This document shows, piece by piece, positions 24,116 to 34,800 of a stretch of DNA of 39,154 nucleotides. The notes beneath the pieces are model-generated. The model was given only the letters and a program-made list of their open reading frames with translations. It was not told the DNA's origin and searched no databases. The first letter of the stretch is position 1. The number at the start of each line of letters is the position of its first letter. Origin of the DNA: Pseudobutyrivibrio sp. UBA1225 (lineage in GTDB: Bacteria; Bacillota; Clostridia; Lachnospirales; Lachnospiraceae); the NCBI GenBank assembly GCA_002309345.1, contig DBWZ01000042.1, positions 1-39,154 on the forward strand. Direction: 5' to 3'. Position numbers and translations under genes: made by a program.

Positions 24116-25093
24116 CTAGATATTATAGATATCAACCTTGTATTTGTCTAAGTTGCCACGTAAGAATTCGATGGTTTCGGCGAGGCCTTGTTCGAAGGTG
24201 TACTGTGGCTTCCAGTTGGTGAGCTGGAGTATTTTTTCGTTGCTGCCAAGGAGACGGTTTACCTCGGATTTCTCTGGGCGGAGACGATCCTCGTCACAAA
24301 TAATCTTTGCGTTTGGATTGATCTGACGGATGAGCTCTTCAGCAAGTTGTCCGATAGAGATTTCCTTTTGTGTTGCAATGTTGATTTCCTGGCCGATAGT
24401 CTTATCGCTTTCATACATAGCTATGAAACCGTTTGCTGTGTCCTTAACGTAGTTGAAATCACGTGTTGGTGTGAGACTTCCAAGCTTGATTTCTTCTTTG
24501 CCCGCCAAAAGCTGTGTGATGATTGTTGGTATTACCGCACGAGCCGACTGACGTGGACCAAATGTATTGAATGGGCGCACGATAGTTACTGGCAAATCGA
24601 ATGAACGATAGAATGATTCTGCCAATCTATCCGCTCCTATCTTTGTAGCTGAATATGGTGACTGACCTTGATATGGATGTTTTTCGTCGATTGGAACGTA
24701 CTGAGCTGTACCATAAACCTCTGAGGTTGATGTTACAAGAACTCTTGTACCAAGATCACGTGCTGCCTGAAGCACATTTAAAGTACCCTTTATGTTTGTA
24801 TCTACATAAGCATCTGGGCTGTGGTAGCTAAATGGAATCGCAATAAGAGCTGCGAGATGGAAAACTGCATCTACACCCTTCATTGACTCGCGTACACCGT
24901 TTGGATCGCGAACATCACCTGCGAATACTTCCACATGATCCATAATCTCCTTTGGAAGTGTATCAAGCCATCCCCAGTTGTTGAACGAATTATAGTAAAC
25001 GAAGGCTCTTACCTCGTAGCCTTTTTTAACAAGCTCCTCTACCAAGTGTGAGCCGATGAATCCATCTGAACCTGTAACTAAAACTTTACTCAT
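24116..25093 (-). CDS. legB: LegB-type NAD-dependent nucleotide-sugar 4,6-dehydratase
   Basis: A 325-residue extended SDR. TGSDGFIGSHL (7-17) binds NAD, TSTSEVYGT spans 121-129, and Tyr147/Lys151 (YSATK) are catalytic. The overall sequence, including VRPFNTFGPRQSARAVIP, is that of LegB, which removes water from GDP- or UDP-GlcNAc to give the 4-keto-6-deoxy sugar. A strong AGGAGGAAAC precedes the ATG. It begins the nonulosonic acid block: legC, the PtmE-like protein and later neuB/neuA follow. The nucleotide on its substrate is not readable from sequence; the PtmE-like gene hints at GDP. Confidence 0.92.
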   Translation of the reverse strand: MSKVLVTGSDGFIGSHLVEELVKKGYEVRAFVYYNSFNNWGWLDTLPKEIMDHVEVFAGDVRDPNGVRESMKGVDAVFHLAALIAIPFSYHSPDAYVDTNIKGTLNVLQAARDLGTRVLVTSTSEVYGTAQYVPIDEKHPYQGQSPYSATKIGADRLAESFYRSFDLPVTIVRPFNTFGPRQSARAVIPTIITQLLAGKEEIKLGSLTPTRDFNYVKDTANGFIAMYESDKTIGQEINIATQKEISIGQLAEELIRQINPNAKIICDEDRLRPEKSEVNRLLGSNEKILQLTNWKPQYTFEQGLAETIEFLRGNLDKYKVDIYNI

Positions 25094-25217
25094 GTTTCCT
25101 CCTAGTGCTTGCTCTCATAACTAGATAATACTCTAATCTGACAAGTTTTTTCCAAAGTCAGCAAATATAATCTTATTATTTGAACTATAAAATTTCTAAT
25201 TTTTGCGAATCAGATTT

Positions 25218-26639
25218 TTAAGGCTTAATCTCGCGGAAATAATCGTACATAGACGTAGCTAGTAGAGAGATGTTTTCCGGAGATAAACGAGCTTCGCTAA
25301 GGACATAGGTGTTGCCCTTGCGAGCGCATGACATGTAAGCTGCCAAATATTTAATAATATCCTCACGGTTTGGCTGTACCCAACCTGCCATTGCGGATTC
25401 GTAGTTACCATAGATATCTTGGATGCGCATCACTCCAGGGGCATTCTCATAGAGGATGTCACCACCCATAATCACTGGACGACGAAGGAGCATAGCCTCT
25501 TGCCCTGCTGTACCTGTGAGAGTTGCCACGCATTCAGAATTCTTAATGAGGGCAAATGAATCCTCCCATGGGTCTATGAGCACAATGTTTGGGTACTGCT
25601 TTAATGCCTCGTAGAAACTGTTGTCGCGGCTACCCAAGAATGAATAGTGCTCTTTGGCATATATCAAAGTGTCAGCTGGAACTGACTTTGCCAAGTTATC
25701 CAAGAAATAAAGCTGCTTCTCATACTTCTGAGCACACACAATTGTGGATGCCTCTGGCTGCAGATGAAGTGGATAGTAAACAAACTTTTTTGATAAATCA
25801 GCCTTGTTATAGTATTTTCTGCTCTTTCGATAACGTCTGTAATACTTGATTTCATCAAAGGCAGTTTCGTAATCACGATAATAAATGTAATTGCCCTTGT
25901 CCTTGGTGTGAGGATTGAAAAATCTTTGCCTAATCCAAAAGAATGGCAACAGCAAAAACTTTGCCTTTATTTTTGGAACCTTGCCCGAAAACTTCATGAA
26001 GGCTGGCTTTGAATGTAATTCCTCAAATTCTCCAAGGAATTTCTCGGCAGCTTGAAGCTGCTCTGGGGTATAATCCTTGTCCAAGTAGTTGTCTGGCATG
26101 TCGTAAATCATCTCGAATGGATCGTTTAAAATATAGTGATGAGTTAAATCCATGCCAACTGAACGCATCAACAATAATGAATAAAAGTGAGCGCCTGTTT
26201 TCTTGCCAACCAAATATGCTGCATAGCTGAACAATGTAGCAATAACTTCATCGAAATAAAAATCGATTTTGTAGGTTGTGAAAACATATTCCCAAAAAGC
26301 GAAAAGACCTGCGGCTGTGTGGACGCAGTAATCGTAATCTCTGTTGATAAGAAATCTATCTGTGTAGATGTACTTCCACATAGGGGAAGCATCGTATTTG
26401 CGCTCGAATTCTACGAGCTTATCTATAGTAAACTCGTCCCAATGTGCGTTCATAAACTCTGAAAGAACGCAAATCGTTACTGAGTCACCATATCTTCTTT
26501 TGACATAATCTTCCTCGCGGGTGTCCAATACTACGATGACACCGGTGGCATCTTTATCGTGTTTAGCCTTAATCTCTTTGAAGATTGTAGGGCTGTAGTC
26601 GCGAAAAGCCTCGCGCCCCATGAAACATAAATTGTACAT
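25218..26639 (-). CDS. Capsule polysaccharide biosynthesis-type transferase (KpsC/KpsS-like C-terminal half)
   Basis: A 473-residue protein with no signal peptide. The C-terminal half shows the pattern of the capsule synthesis family (PF05159-like): FVYYPLHLQPEAST, LIYAKEHYSF, and the donor-site TLTGTAGQEAMLLRRPVIMGG. The N-terminal half (about 1-270) is less conserved and includes a stretch beginning YNLCFMGREAFRD. Known members transfer Kdo or related acidic sugars from CMP donors. Since this locus makes a CMP-nonulosonic acid, this protein is a reasonable candidate for its transferase, though that is inference. It lies downstream of wzx and upstream of legB. Confidence 0.78.
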   Translation of the reverse strand: MYNLCFMGREAFRDYSPTIFKEIKAKHDKDATGVIVVLDTREEDYVKRRYGDSVTICVLSEFMNAHWDEFTIDKLVEFERKYDASPMWKYIYTDRFLINRDYDYCVHTAAGLFAFWEYVFTTYKIDFYFDEVIATLFSYAAYLVGKKTGAHFYSLLLMRSVGMDLTHHYILNDPFEMIYDMPDNYLDKDYTPEQLQAAEKFLGEFEELHSKPAFMKFSGKVPKIKAKFLLLPFFWIRQRFFNPHTKDKGNYIYYRDYETAFDEIKYYRRYRKSRKYYNKADLSKKFVYYPLHLQPEASTIVCAQKYEKQLYFLDNLAKSVPADTLIYAKEHYSFLGSRDNSFYEALKQYPNIVLIDPWEDSFALIKNSECVATLTGTAGQEAMLLRRPVIMGGDILYENAPGVMRIQDIYGNYESAMAGWVQPNREDIIKYLAAYMSCARKGNTYVLSEARLSPENISLLATSMYDYFREIKP

Positions 26640-26689
26640 ATTATAAACAAACCTATCTTAGATATTTAGCAGGCTAACCCCGCTATGGT

Positions 26690-28135
26690 TTAACTTTTAT
26701 GGGCAAAAAATAACTTTACAATTATAACACATACCACTGCAGCGGTAAACAAAGCCAGTCCTGCAGCCACTAGAACGCTGTCCATTAGAAGATAGAAAAG
26801 GACTCCCGGAACAATTATCGCAAGAACAGGAACCCAGCTTTTGATAAACAATTTGGTAAATGGATAATCAAACTTTCGCGATAGCTTAATCATCAAAAGT
26901 AATGAGTAAAGTGCGTAGGATAATCCTGTTCCTAGAGCAACCATATTAATGCTTCGTTCCACAAATACCACTAGTCCTGTCGAAAAAACTATATCAAAAA
27001 TACAAAGCGCTAAAGAATTTGCGACAAGAGATTTGTTCAATCTTAAAATACTAAACACATTTCCAAAAATCATTGTTGTCGCATAAATAGCTACACCAAT
27101 GATAAGTATCTGGGTTGACACTATACCCTTGGTAACGTTTCGACTAAATTTTTCTGCAAAACTTGGTGTCACATAGAATACGAATATACAAGCGGCACCA
27201 GAAATAATTGATAACAGCGCTGTGTAAAAGGATGCTTTATCCAGCACTTGCTTTTCATCCTTATTAGCTCCATACAAATGACCTATCTTGTTATAGAAAA
27301 CTTGAGATATGGTTTGTGGAACTAGTACCATCGTTGTGAAACCCATAGTTGCCAAGGAATAGTTTCCTTGTTCATCCTTAGACATGAAGCCCTTTATAAC
27401 AAACTTATCTACATTTTGAACACCGGTCCAAATAAGACTGTTTATCATTAAAGGTAGTCCTGCTAAAATCAACCCTTTCATATATTTGAAATCAAAATCA
27501 AATTTTATTCCTTTCATTGAGAAAGGGGCGAAGAATAAAATTCCTATAATTGCTGATGCCAAAGTCATGGCATAGAGGCCATAGTAATTCGTGAATTTGA
27601 GTGCAACTATACCTATGATGAAGGCAAGTACATGTCTTACAAAACCAAGGAGGGCTGACAAGTTGTATCGGCCGTCCATTCTCAGGGTATTATTTGTCAT
27701 GTCATCAAAGCTTTTTGTCAACATTAAAATCGGACATAAAGCCAATCCAAAAGCATAATATTTACTGTATTTTGGGTCTGCCACATTGGAATAGACAAAC
27801 ACAAAAATCTCAAACAATACTAGTATTAACAAATAGACCATTAGCATGAATGTCATGGTCGTATTCTTAAGTTTATTTGCAGCATTAAAATCTTTTCGGC
27901 CTAGAACCTGCGGATAGTCACGATTGTAGGCATTAAAAACACCTAACTGCGCATAATTCATAAATGCCAATACCGCTAAGCATTCTTGATTGACACCTAA
28001 CAGATCACTTTTGACAATATCTTTGGAATATGTGTTAAAGATAAACGTCATTCCCGAACAAACAACTGTCGATATCGTAACTAAAATAAAATCTGCACTT
28101 TTAATTTTTTCTAGTATTTTTGTAAGCATCTTCAT
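26690..28135 (-). CDS. wzx: Wzx-type oligosaccharide flippase
   Basis: A 481-residue protein with about twelve to fourteen membrane helices of the polysaccharide transport (MOP) superfamily. Several recognisable blocks are present, such as INSLIWTGVQNVDKFVIKG and LGTGLSYALYSLLLMIKLSR. It should move the undecaprenyl-linked repeat unit across the membrane for the Wzy-type polymerase at 7651-8931. Its start overlaps the upstream glycosyltransferase gene by 35 nt; a second Met two codons on is an alternative start. Family assignment is solid. Confidence 0.88.
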   Translation of the reverse strand: MKMLTKILEKIKSADFILVTISTVVCSGMTFIFNTYSKDIVKSDLLGVNQECLAVLAFMNYAQLGVFNAYNRDYPQVLGRKDFNAANKLKNTTMTFMLMVYLLILVLFEIFVFVYSNVADPKYSKYYAFGLALCPILMLTKSFDDMTNNTLRMDGRYNLSALLGFVRHVLAFIIGIVALKFTNYYGLYAMTLASAIIGILFFAPFSMKGIKFDFDFKYMKGLILAGLPLMINSLIWTGVQNVDKFVIKGFMSKDEQGNYSLATMGFTTMVLVPQTISQVFYNKIGHLYGANKDEKQVLDKASFYTALLSIISGAACIFVFYVTPSFAEKFSRNVTKGIVSTQILIIGVAIYATTMIFGNVFSILRLNKSLVANSLALCIFDIVFSTGLVVFVERSINMVALGTGLSYALYSLLLMIKLSRKFDYPFTKLFIKSWVPVLAIIVPGVLFYLLMDSVLVAAGLALFTAAVVCVIIVKLFFAHKS

Positions 28136-29195
28136 AAATCTTTGCTATTTCTTCCATATAGGTATCAAAATTGTTTAGCTCTTTGGCACGCCTTCTGGCT
28201 CCTTCGGATTTCATCCTGTAAATCTCACTGTTGTCGAGAAGCTCGTTGATGTTTTCAACGAATGCTGCTCTATCAATAATCTTTTTTTCATTACCACATA
28301 TTTTACCGCAATCGTCATTTACCGTGATGCTAAAACCACCTGTAAGGCTAACGAGAGTCGGCTTGCCAAATGCCATGGCTTCCACTGCTGCCATTCCAAA
28401 GCCTTCAAACTTCGATGGTGCCACTAGAATCTTGGTTTGATTCATATATATGTATGGATTGTACTGCATGCCCACCATCTTGATGTTGTTGGCGAGTCCC
28501 AGCTTGCCTATTCTACTTAAGCACTGACTTCCCAAATCGCCACCACCAACTATGATGGCATTTATATCAGGATGGGTTTTCTTTACTTCGGCAACTATAT
28601 CTATAAACTCGAAAGGATTCTTCTCTTCGGTTAAGTAACCAACAAAAAGTAAGTCAGATTTGTAGCCCTCCAACTTCTCTTTTGACATTTCTGTACCAGG
28701 AAGATATCCCTTCTCGAAAATTTTCACTGCATTGAATGGAGTTCGTAAGACAACTGTCCTATCCTCCATTTTATCGCGGAACCAAGCCTTTTCCTCGACG
28801 TATTTATCTGGTATGATGATTTTGGCAAAATTCTTGCATGCGCCACCATAGATGACAGACTTCGGTCCGATTTTCTGAACCCATTTTGGGATAGAATATA
28901 AATGACTGATAATAGGAATTGAATCTGTAACTTTTGTACACATTAAGCTACAGTCATATTCGTAAGCATGAATCAAGTCTGGTTTTATCTCTTCAATAGC
29001 TTCTTTGATGGAATTTTCATCAACCTTCTCCACTCCGATGTACTCAATATCCAAATCTAGAAGCTTTGTTTCGATTGAACCTGTTGCTGTAAGATAAACA
29101 CTTCGATAATCCTCTGGTAAAGATTTCATAATGTTGATTGCAACGTTTTCCATTCCAGAGTATCTGTTTGATTTTGAAACATGTAAAATGACCAC
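28101..29195 (-). CDS. GT4-family glycosyltransferase
   Basis: A 364-residue GT-B enzyme. The N-terminal HVSKSNRYSGMENVAINI loop is the acceptor-side glycine-rich segment, LLFVGYLTEEKNPFEFI begins the donor domain, and PSKFEGFGMAAVEAMAFGKP contains the E-x7-E donor motif. It is cytoplasmic and likely adds one sugar of the repeat unit. The gene overlaps wzx by 35 nt and follows another GT4 gene by 14 nt. Donor sugar not known. Confidence 0.9.
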   Translation of the reverse strand: MVILHVSKSNRYSGMENVAINIMKSLPEDYRSVYLTATGSIETKLLDLDIEYIGVEKVDENSIKEAIEEIKPDLIHAYEYDCSLMCTKVTDSIPIISHLYSIPKWVQKIGPKSVIYGGACKNFAKIIIPDKYVEEKAWFRDKMEDRTVVLRTPFNAVKIFEKGYLPGTEMSKEKLEGYKSDLLFVGYLTEEKNPFEFIDIVAEVKKTHPDINAIIVGGGDLGSQCLSRIGKLGLANNIKMVGMQYNPYIYMNQTKILVAPSKFEGFGMAAVEAMAFGKPTLVSLTGGFSITVNDDCGKICGNEKKIIDRAAFVENINELLDNSEIYRMKSEGARRRAKELNNFDTYMEEIAKIYEDAYKNTRKN

Positions 29196-29209
29196 TTAGA
29201 TCCCCCTAT

Positions 29210-30412
29210 CTATACCTGCTCATATAGTTGTTTCATTACTTCATTAACAGTTTCCTTATCAAAAGACTTCATAGTCTCTATATTTGTTTGTCCCATTGCT
29301 TCTCTTGCTGTTGGAGTATCAGCTAAAGCCTTCTTTAAAGCTGCAACCAAAGTCAGGTCGTCGTGTGAATCGAATAGGTATCCCCCAACACCATCTTCGA
29401 TTAAATCCGTGTTGCCGCGAATCTTGCTACATACTGTAGGAAGTCCAACTGACATCGCCTCCATAAGAGCAACTGGAAGACCTTCTTGATGAGATGGAAA
29501 TACGTAGATGTCACTTGCTGCAAAAACATCTGCAACATCACGTCTGAACCCAAGCATCTCGACATAATCCTGCAAGCCAAACTCTTTGATTGCCTGTTCT
29601 AGCTCTGCTCCAATTCGACCTCTGCCCGCTATCAAATATCTGAGCTTGTACTTAGGCTGCACTCGCTCATCGCTCTCAGGCGAATCAAGTATATCCTGAT
29701 CCTTTAAGATTTTAAGTGCTCGCAGCACCTCCATATGATTCTTTCGAGGAATCAATTCCCCAACTGAAAGCAGTACAATCGTATCGTCGTCGATAGAAAG
29801 CTCTTTTCGAATCTTTTCTCTCGCCCCATCACTTGCCACAAACTTGTGGGTATCAACACCTACACCTGGCACATAGGCTACGTGCTTGGCTTTAAAAGAC
29901 TGAGCGTTAGCGTAGTCCTCTTTGTTGATAGTTATCAACAGGTCGGTGTACTTACTGCAAAACTTTTCCACATTGTAGAAAACTAACCAGTTCTTAAACG
30001 GTGCGCCCTTGAAGAAATGAAAACCATGTGCAGCATAAATGACCTTTGTGCCATAGAGCTTCCTAGCCTTGCGGCATGCAAGTCTGCAGATGACACCGCC
30101 GATTGGCGATTGCGTGTGGACAATCTCGTACTTGTTTGTCTCCACCTCATCCTTTAACTGTTTGTAGGCCTTGTGGAGCTCAGAAATATTGAATATCTTT
30201 CTTAGGCTAGAGGTTTCTATGATTCTGCAGCCAAGCTCATTTAAAAGCTTTCGCCTATCAGCCATTGCCTCTGGGCTTAGTGCACTGTCATCGTCATTCC
30301 AACATGATGCCACATCTACTGTATATCCAAGCTCTTGTAGAATCTTGATATTGTCGATGTTGAACTGAGTCAACATGTAAGTAGTGTGGGCATGTATTAG
30401 AGCTTTTTTCAT
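29210..30412 (-). CDS. GT4-family glycosyltransferase (EpsD-like)
   Basis: A 400-residue GT-B protein starting MKKALIHAHTTYMLTQFNID. The segment YEIVHTQSPIGGVICRLACR and AAHGFHFFKGAP mark the EpsD/CapM-like subgroup that often adds the second sugar after an initiating transferase. The donor side has LSVGELIPRKNHMEVLRAL and FPSHQEGLPVALMEAMSVGLP with the E-x7-E motif. It lies just downstream of the initiating transferase gene (30469-31863), which fits the second-sugar role. Confidence 0.9.
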   Translation of the reverse strand: MKKALIHAHTTYMLTQFNIDNIKILQELGYTVDVASCWNDDDSALSPEAMADRRKLLNELGCRIIETSSLRKIFNISELHKAYKQLKDEVETNKYEIVHTQSPIGGVICRLACRKARKLYGTKVIYAAHGFHFFKGAPFKNWLVFYNVEKFCSKYTDLLITINKEDYANAQSFKAKHVAYVPGVGVDTHKFVASDGAREKIRKELSIDDDTIVLLSVGELIPRKNHMEVLRALKILKDQDILDSPESDERVQPKYKLRYLIAGRGRIGAELEQAIKEFGLQDYVEMLGFRRDVADVFAASDIYVFPSHQEGLPVALMEAMSVGLPTVCSKIRGNTDLIEDGVGGYLFDSHDDLTLVAALKKALADTPTAREAMGQTNIETMKSFDKETVNEVMKQLYEQV

Positions 30413-30468
30413 ACATTATCTCCTGATAAAAGGGTTTTCTTTATCTGAAAAGCATCCGCAGATGCAAC

Positions 30469-31863
30469 TTACTTATTCCCTACATTAGCATTGGTTTCTC
30501 CTTCGGTTACACCTTCAGTTGAATCCTTTGTAAAGATGACACGAAGAGTCATTAATATAAGCTGTATATCTAGCAATACCGAGCATTTCTCAACATACAT
30601 CATGTCTAGCTTAAGCTTATCCAAGGATGTTGTGTTGTACTTGCCGTATACCTGCGCATAGCCTGTGAGACCTGCTTTTACATGTGTACGGAATGCAAAC
30701 TCTGGTACCTCTTTAACATATTCTTTGATTATCTCTGGACGTTCAGGACGTGGACCTACAAATGACATCTCACCCTTTAGGATATTGAAAAACTGTGGCA
30801 ACTCATCAAAACGTGTCGCTCGGATAAAATGACCAATTGGAGTGATTCTATCGTCGTTTTCGCTAGCAAGACGAGCCTTGCCGTCCTTTTCTGCATCCAC
30901 CACCATCGAGCGGAATTTGATAATCTTGTATTCTTTTCCACCTATAGTACAGCGAGTCTGTTTATAAAAGACTGGACCGCCATCGTACGCGTGGATAAGT
31001 ATTGCAATTATTGCCATTGGAATAGCTCCAACGATTATCGCCAAAAGTGATATTACAATATCTCCAAAACGTTTTAATGCTGCGGAGATTCCATCCATTC
31101 CGACATTCTTGCAAACATATAAAGGTGTGTCAAAAAGATCTACCACGTCAGCACCCTTTATCAGGATATCTGAAATCTTAGGAGTGAAGTACACTCGCTT
31201 ACCTGAGTCAAAGCATGCCTTTACGAGATCATTTCGGATCTCTGATGGAACATCATTTATGAGCACTGCGTCATAATTTTCAAGCTCTTTTGTGATTTGT
31301 TCAATTGGCTCATAACAGCTCATCTCGCCCGTGATACGATATTTGTCGCCACGGCGATTCATCTTGATAACAAGATCATTTTCGAACTCACCGTAGATAT
31401 TAAGAATTGTAAACGGTGGAAACACAACGCGATATAGCTTGGTGCAAATGTAGGTAACAATCAGCACCGCTACCGCATCTATCACTGAAAGAATAAGCAA
31501 GAACCCAAGTATCTTCCATGTGTGATTCTTGATTCCGACTATCAAAAGCACAAGGAAAAATTCAATCATATTTACCACGCCCATAGCAATTGCCTGGGAC
31601 ATAGATAAAATCGAAATCCTACTGCTTCCGATATTAAATCCTTTAAATGTATTTATCAGAAGAACCACAAAAACAACATAGAGGAATATTACAAGGTAGT
31701 TTCCTATGCTGTAATATCTTTGAGTTTCTTCCATAAGGTTTCTTAACTTGCCATACCACATAACGCCAAAGAGCGTGGCTAGTACTGCTACTAATACCAC
31801 GCTGCTTACAAAGCGGAATAATCTTTTTCCTGTTTCTACGTTGTTATTTTTCTTATTATTCAT
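30469..31863 (-). CDS. Polyprenyl glycosylphosphotransferase (initiating sugar transferase), copy 1
   Basis: A 464-residue WbaP/CpsE-type enzyme that starts repeat-unit assembly on undecaprenyl phosphate. It has about four N-terminal membrane helices, a soluble middle region, a further membrane segment (IIVGAIPMAIIAILI) and the catalytic domain. That domain has KFRSMVVDAEKDG, RFDELPQFFNILKGEMSF and GPRPER. It is paralogous along its length to the protein at 2436-3827. It is followed by two GT4 genes and wzx, the classic order of an assembly operon. Sugar specificity is not readable. Confidence 0.92.
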   Translation of the reverse strand: MNNKKNNNVETGKRLFRFVSSVVLVAVLATLFGVMWYGKLRNLMEETQRYYSIGNYLVIFLYVVFVVLLINTFKGFNIGSSRISILSMSQAIAMGVVNMIEFFLVLLIVGIKNHTWKILGFLLILSVIDAVAVLIVTYICTKLYRVVFPPFTILNIYGEFENDLVIKMNRRGDKYRITGEMSCYEPIEQITKELENYDAVLINDVPSEIRNDLVKACFDSGKRVYFTPKISDILIKGADVVDLFDTPLYVCKNVGMDGISAALKRFGDIVISLLAIIVGAIPMAIIAILIHAYDGGPVFYKQTRCTIGGKEYKIIKFRSMVVDAEKDGKARLASENDDRITPIGHFIRATRFDELPQFFNILKGEMSFVGPRPERPEIIKEYVKEVPEFAFRTHVKAGLTGYAQVYGKYNTTSLDKLKLDMMYVEKCSVLLDIQLILMTLRVIFTKDSTEGVTEGETNANVGNK

Positions 31864-31872
31864 AATTTTATT

Positions 31873-34800
31873 CTAGAAATAGCTCTTGTCCATATCTACA
31901 TTTCCCTTGATGCCTGGGATTGAACCTTTGCTTGAGTACTGCCAGATGTTATATCTGCCAGAGTACGAGCAAGCTGTGTTGTACTGGGCTACCCAAATTG
32001 AACATGAACCTGGAAGCGAGCCTGCGTTAATCTTTCCAGACATCCAGCTCTTGCTTGCATAAACACCTGCGCGGTGTCCACCAGATTGAACTGTAGTTAT
32101 AAACGCATTTATGATAGCTGTACGCTGCTCATTTGAAAGGCTGCTCTGTCCTCTTTGAGTATCTTCCATATCGATGTAGATAGGAAGTGAGCATCCTCCT
32201 GCCTTGTTTGCCATAGCTACTGCCATTGATGCTTCGGCTACTGCCTCTGCCTCGTTCAATGCTGTTGAGTAGATGTAAATACCTGTATTTACGCCATTTC
32301 CTCTTGCACCCTTCATGTTGGTGTAGAAGTATGGATCCTCGTGAAGTAAACCATCGTTAATTCCACGATATCCACAACGGATGATAGCAAATGATACTGC
32401 TGGACCTGCCAACTTCCAATCGATTGCACCTTGATGCTTAGATACATCGATACCTGTTCCGTTTGCAACTAAAGCACCATCTGTACCAAAGTTGTAAACT
32501 ACACCCTGAATTGTCTGAGTGCCTGTGACAGGATTGGCGTTCTTGTCGAAGAAGAATGTACGTCCGTCGATTGTCTGCCATCCGTAGTATATATAAGCAG
32601 CTTCTCTGTAGTAGTATGTCTTACCCTTTACGTAATCAGCTGCTGTAGCTTCTTTAGTGCATTCAGGGTCTAAGTATAGCTGATTGCCCTTAGAATCCTT
32701 AAGCTTTTCAGAAGTACCACCGCCAAATCCAGTTACAGTGTAAGTTACTGTAAGTGAACCATCTGTCTCGCCATCGCTGAAGGTTGCAAGACCAGCTAGT
32801 GTATAATCACCATCCTGAGTTGCCTTGAAGGTTCCCTTGTTCTTTTCCATCTTGATTGCCGTACCGTTTACAGTAACGTTTGATACGTTGGCAGTTGATG
32901 TGATTGTAAATGTACCCTTTGAGTAAGACATATCAAGAGTTGCAACCTCAATGTTAGCTGCAGATGCTGTCTTGGCAGCAAGCATATATGTTGTCTCAAA
33001 TGGTAGGAATGATGCAGCTATAGGACTGTGAGTATTTCTAAGTCCAGTATTTGTAGCTGGCTCACCCTCGGTTGGTGCTGTAGAACCACCTTCTGGCTCT
33101 GTCTGCTCTGGCTTTGGTTCTTCCTTTTTGGTGTATGTAAATGTAACACTGTTGTCGCCATCTTTTACTGTGTAAGAAGCTGGGCTTACTGTGTAGCCTT
33201 CTTTCGCTGGTGGAGTGATTGTATCTCCAGCCTTCTTGCCAGTAACAGTTTGGTCTGCTGGAAGGCCTTCTGCTCCAGAATACTTAACTGTAACATCGTA
33301 TGTTTTTGGAGCTTCTGGTGTAGGTTCTTCTTTTTTAGTGTATGTGAATGTTACGCTTGTATCAGTTTCTTTGACTGTATAAGAAGCTGGACTTACTGTG
33401 TAACCATCAATTGCTGGAGGAGTAACTGTATCGCCTACCTTAGCACTACCCTCTGCTGGAGTTTTATCTCCTGCGCCAGTATATTTAACAGGCACTGTCT
33501 TTGGTTGTGCTGGGTTCTTTCTGTATTTGAACTCTACAGTTTTGTTACCATCGCATGTAACAGACATTGGCGATGCTGTTATTCTAGTGTAATCCTTGAT
33601 TGTATCAGGCGCTGTAATTGATGCTGTTGTTCCCTTATCAAACTTTTTGTCTTCCTGTGCTGATATGGCAACATTAGCTTCGTCAACATATTTGACCGTA
33701 ATTGTCACCTGCTCAGGTGCTTTAGGCTTGAGCTGATGGTCAATTCTAGTCTTGCCACCATCCTTCTTGGTTGCCTTGCTGTTCTTTGCATTGCCCTTAG
33801 GTGCTACTGCATCTGTTGTCTCTTTAACAGCGCTGCCGTTTTCGATCTTCTTTGATTCAACAAATTCTACAGTATCCTTTGGAGCTGCCTCGACTGGAAT
33901 GGCGGCCTCTTTCTTTTGTCCATCCTCGGCTGGAGCATCCTTCTTAACCTGCTTGATGATTTCTTTTTGAACCTTTAACTCTACTTTGTCTTTTACATTG
34001 ACCTCTGACTTATAGGTTGTTGGCTCGTAGGTGATTGTGTTCTCTTCACCGTCAATACTGTTAACAAGACATGCAACATAGTCACCTGGTGTCATATCTT
34101 TCTGAGAGATAACACCATCCATATCTTCATCAGTGTAGACTGTTCCTTCTGCCTCGTTCAATGCAACTGTGAATGCCTGCACTGCTGTTTCCTTGTCTAA
34201 ATATAATAGATAGAGTGGATCGCTCTCAATGTCTGCTGGCTGAGTTTCAACTACTTCTCCGTTTTCATCAGTTACAGTAACTGCTACGTTCCTCTCTTCA
34301 AGAATCTTCTTAATCATTTCTGCTTCAGTAGGAGCTGGCTCCTCTTCGGCTTCTGAGGTTTCAGCCTCTTCTGATTCTGCCGCTTCAGGCTTCTCAGCAT
34401 CAGCTGCTGGCTTCTCTTCTTCCTCTTTGCTTGGTTCTTCTGCTGCTGGCTCCGCTGGCAACAAGCCTGCCTCAATATAAGGGGCTGTATACTCAGCTAT
34501 CTGCTGGTCTAAATCGTTGATTGCGTCAACATATGACTGCAAACCTTCTGCTGCCTCAGGTGTTAATAGCTTTACTTGAAAAGGAACACCTGTGATGCAA
34601 TTCTCACCATCAGATGAAATATAAATTGTTAAATCCTTTTCCAAGGAGTCGCTTGTAAGATATACACTCTGGAAAGCTGGAATGTATACATCTGCTGCTG
34701 CTTTAATTTCTGTGTCTTTGACTTCCTCTTTAACTTCTGGTTCCTTAGCGTGTGCGTTGTAAATAGCGTACGCACCACCACCGACTGCTGCCACACCTAA

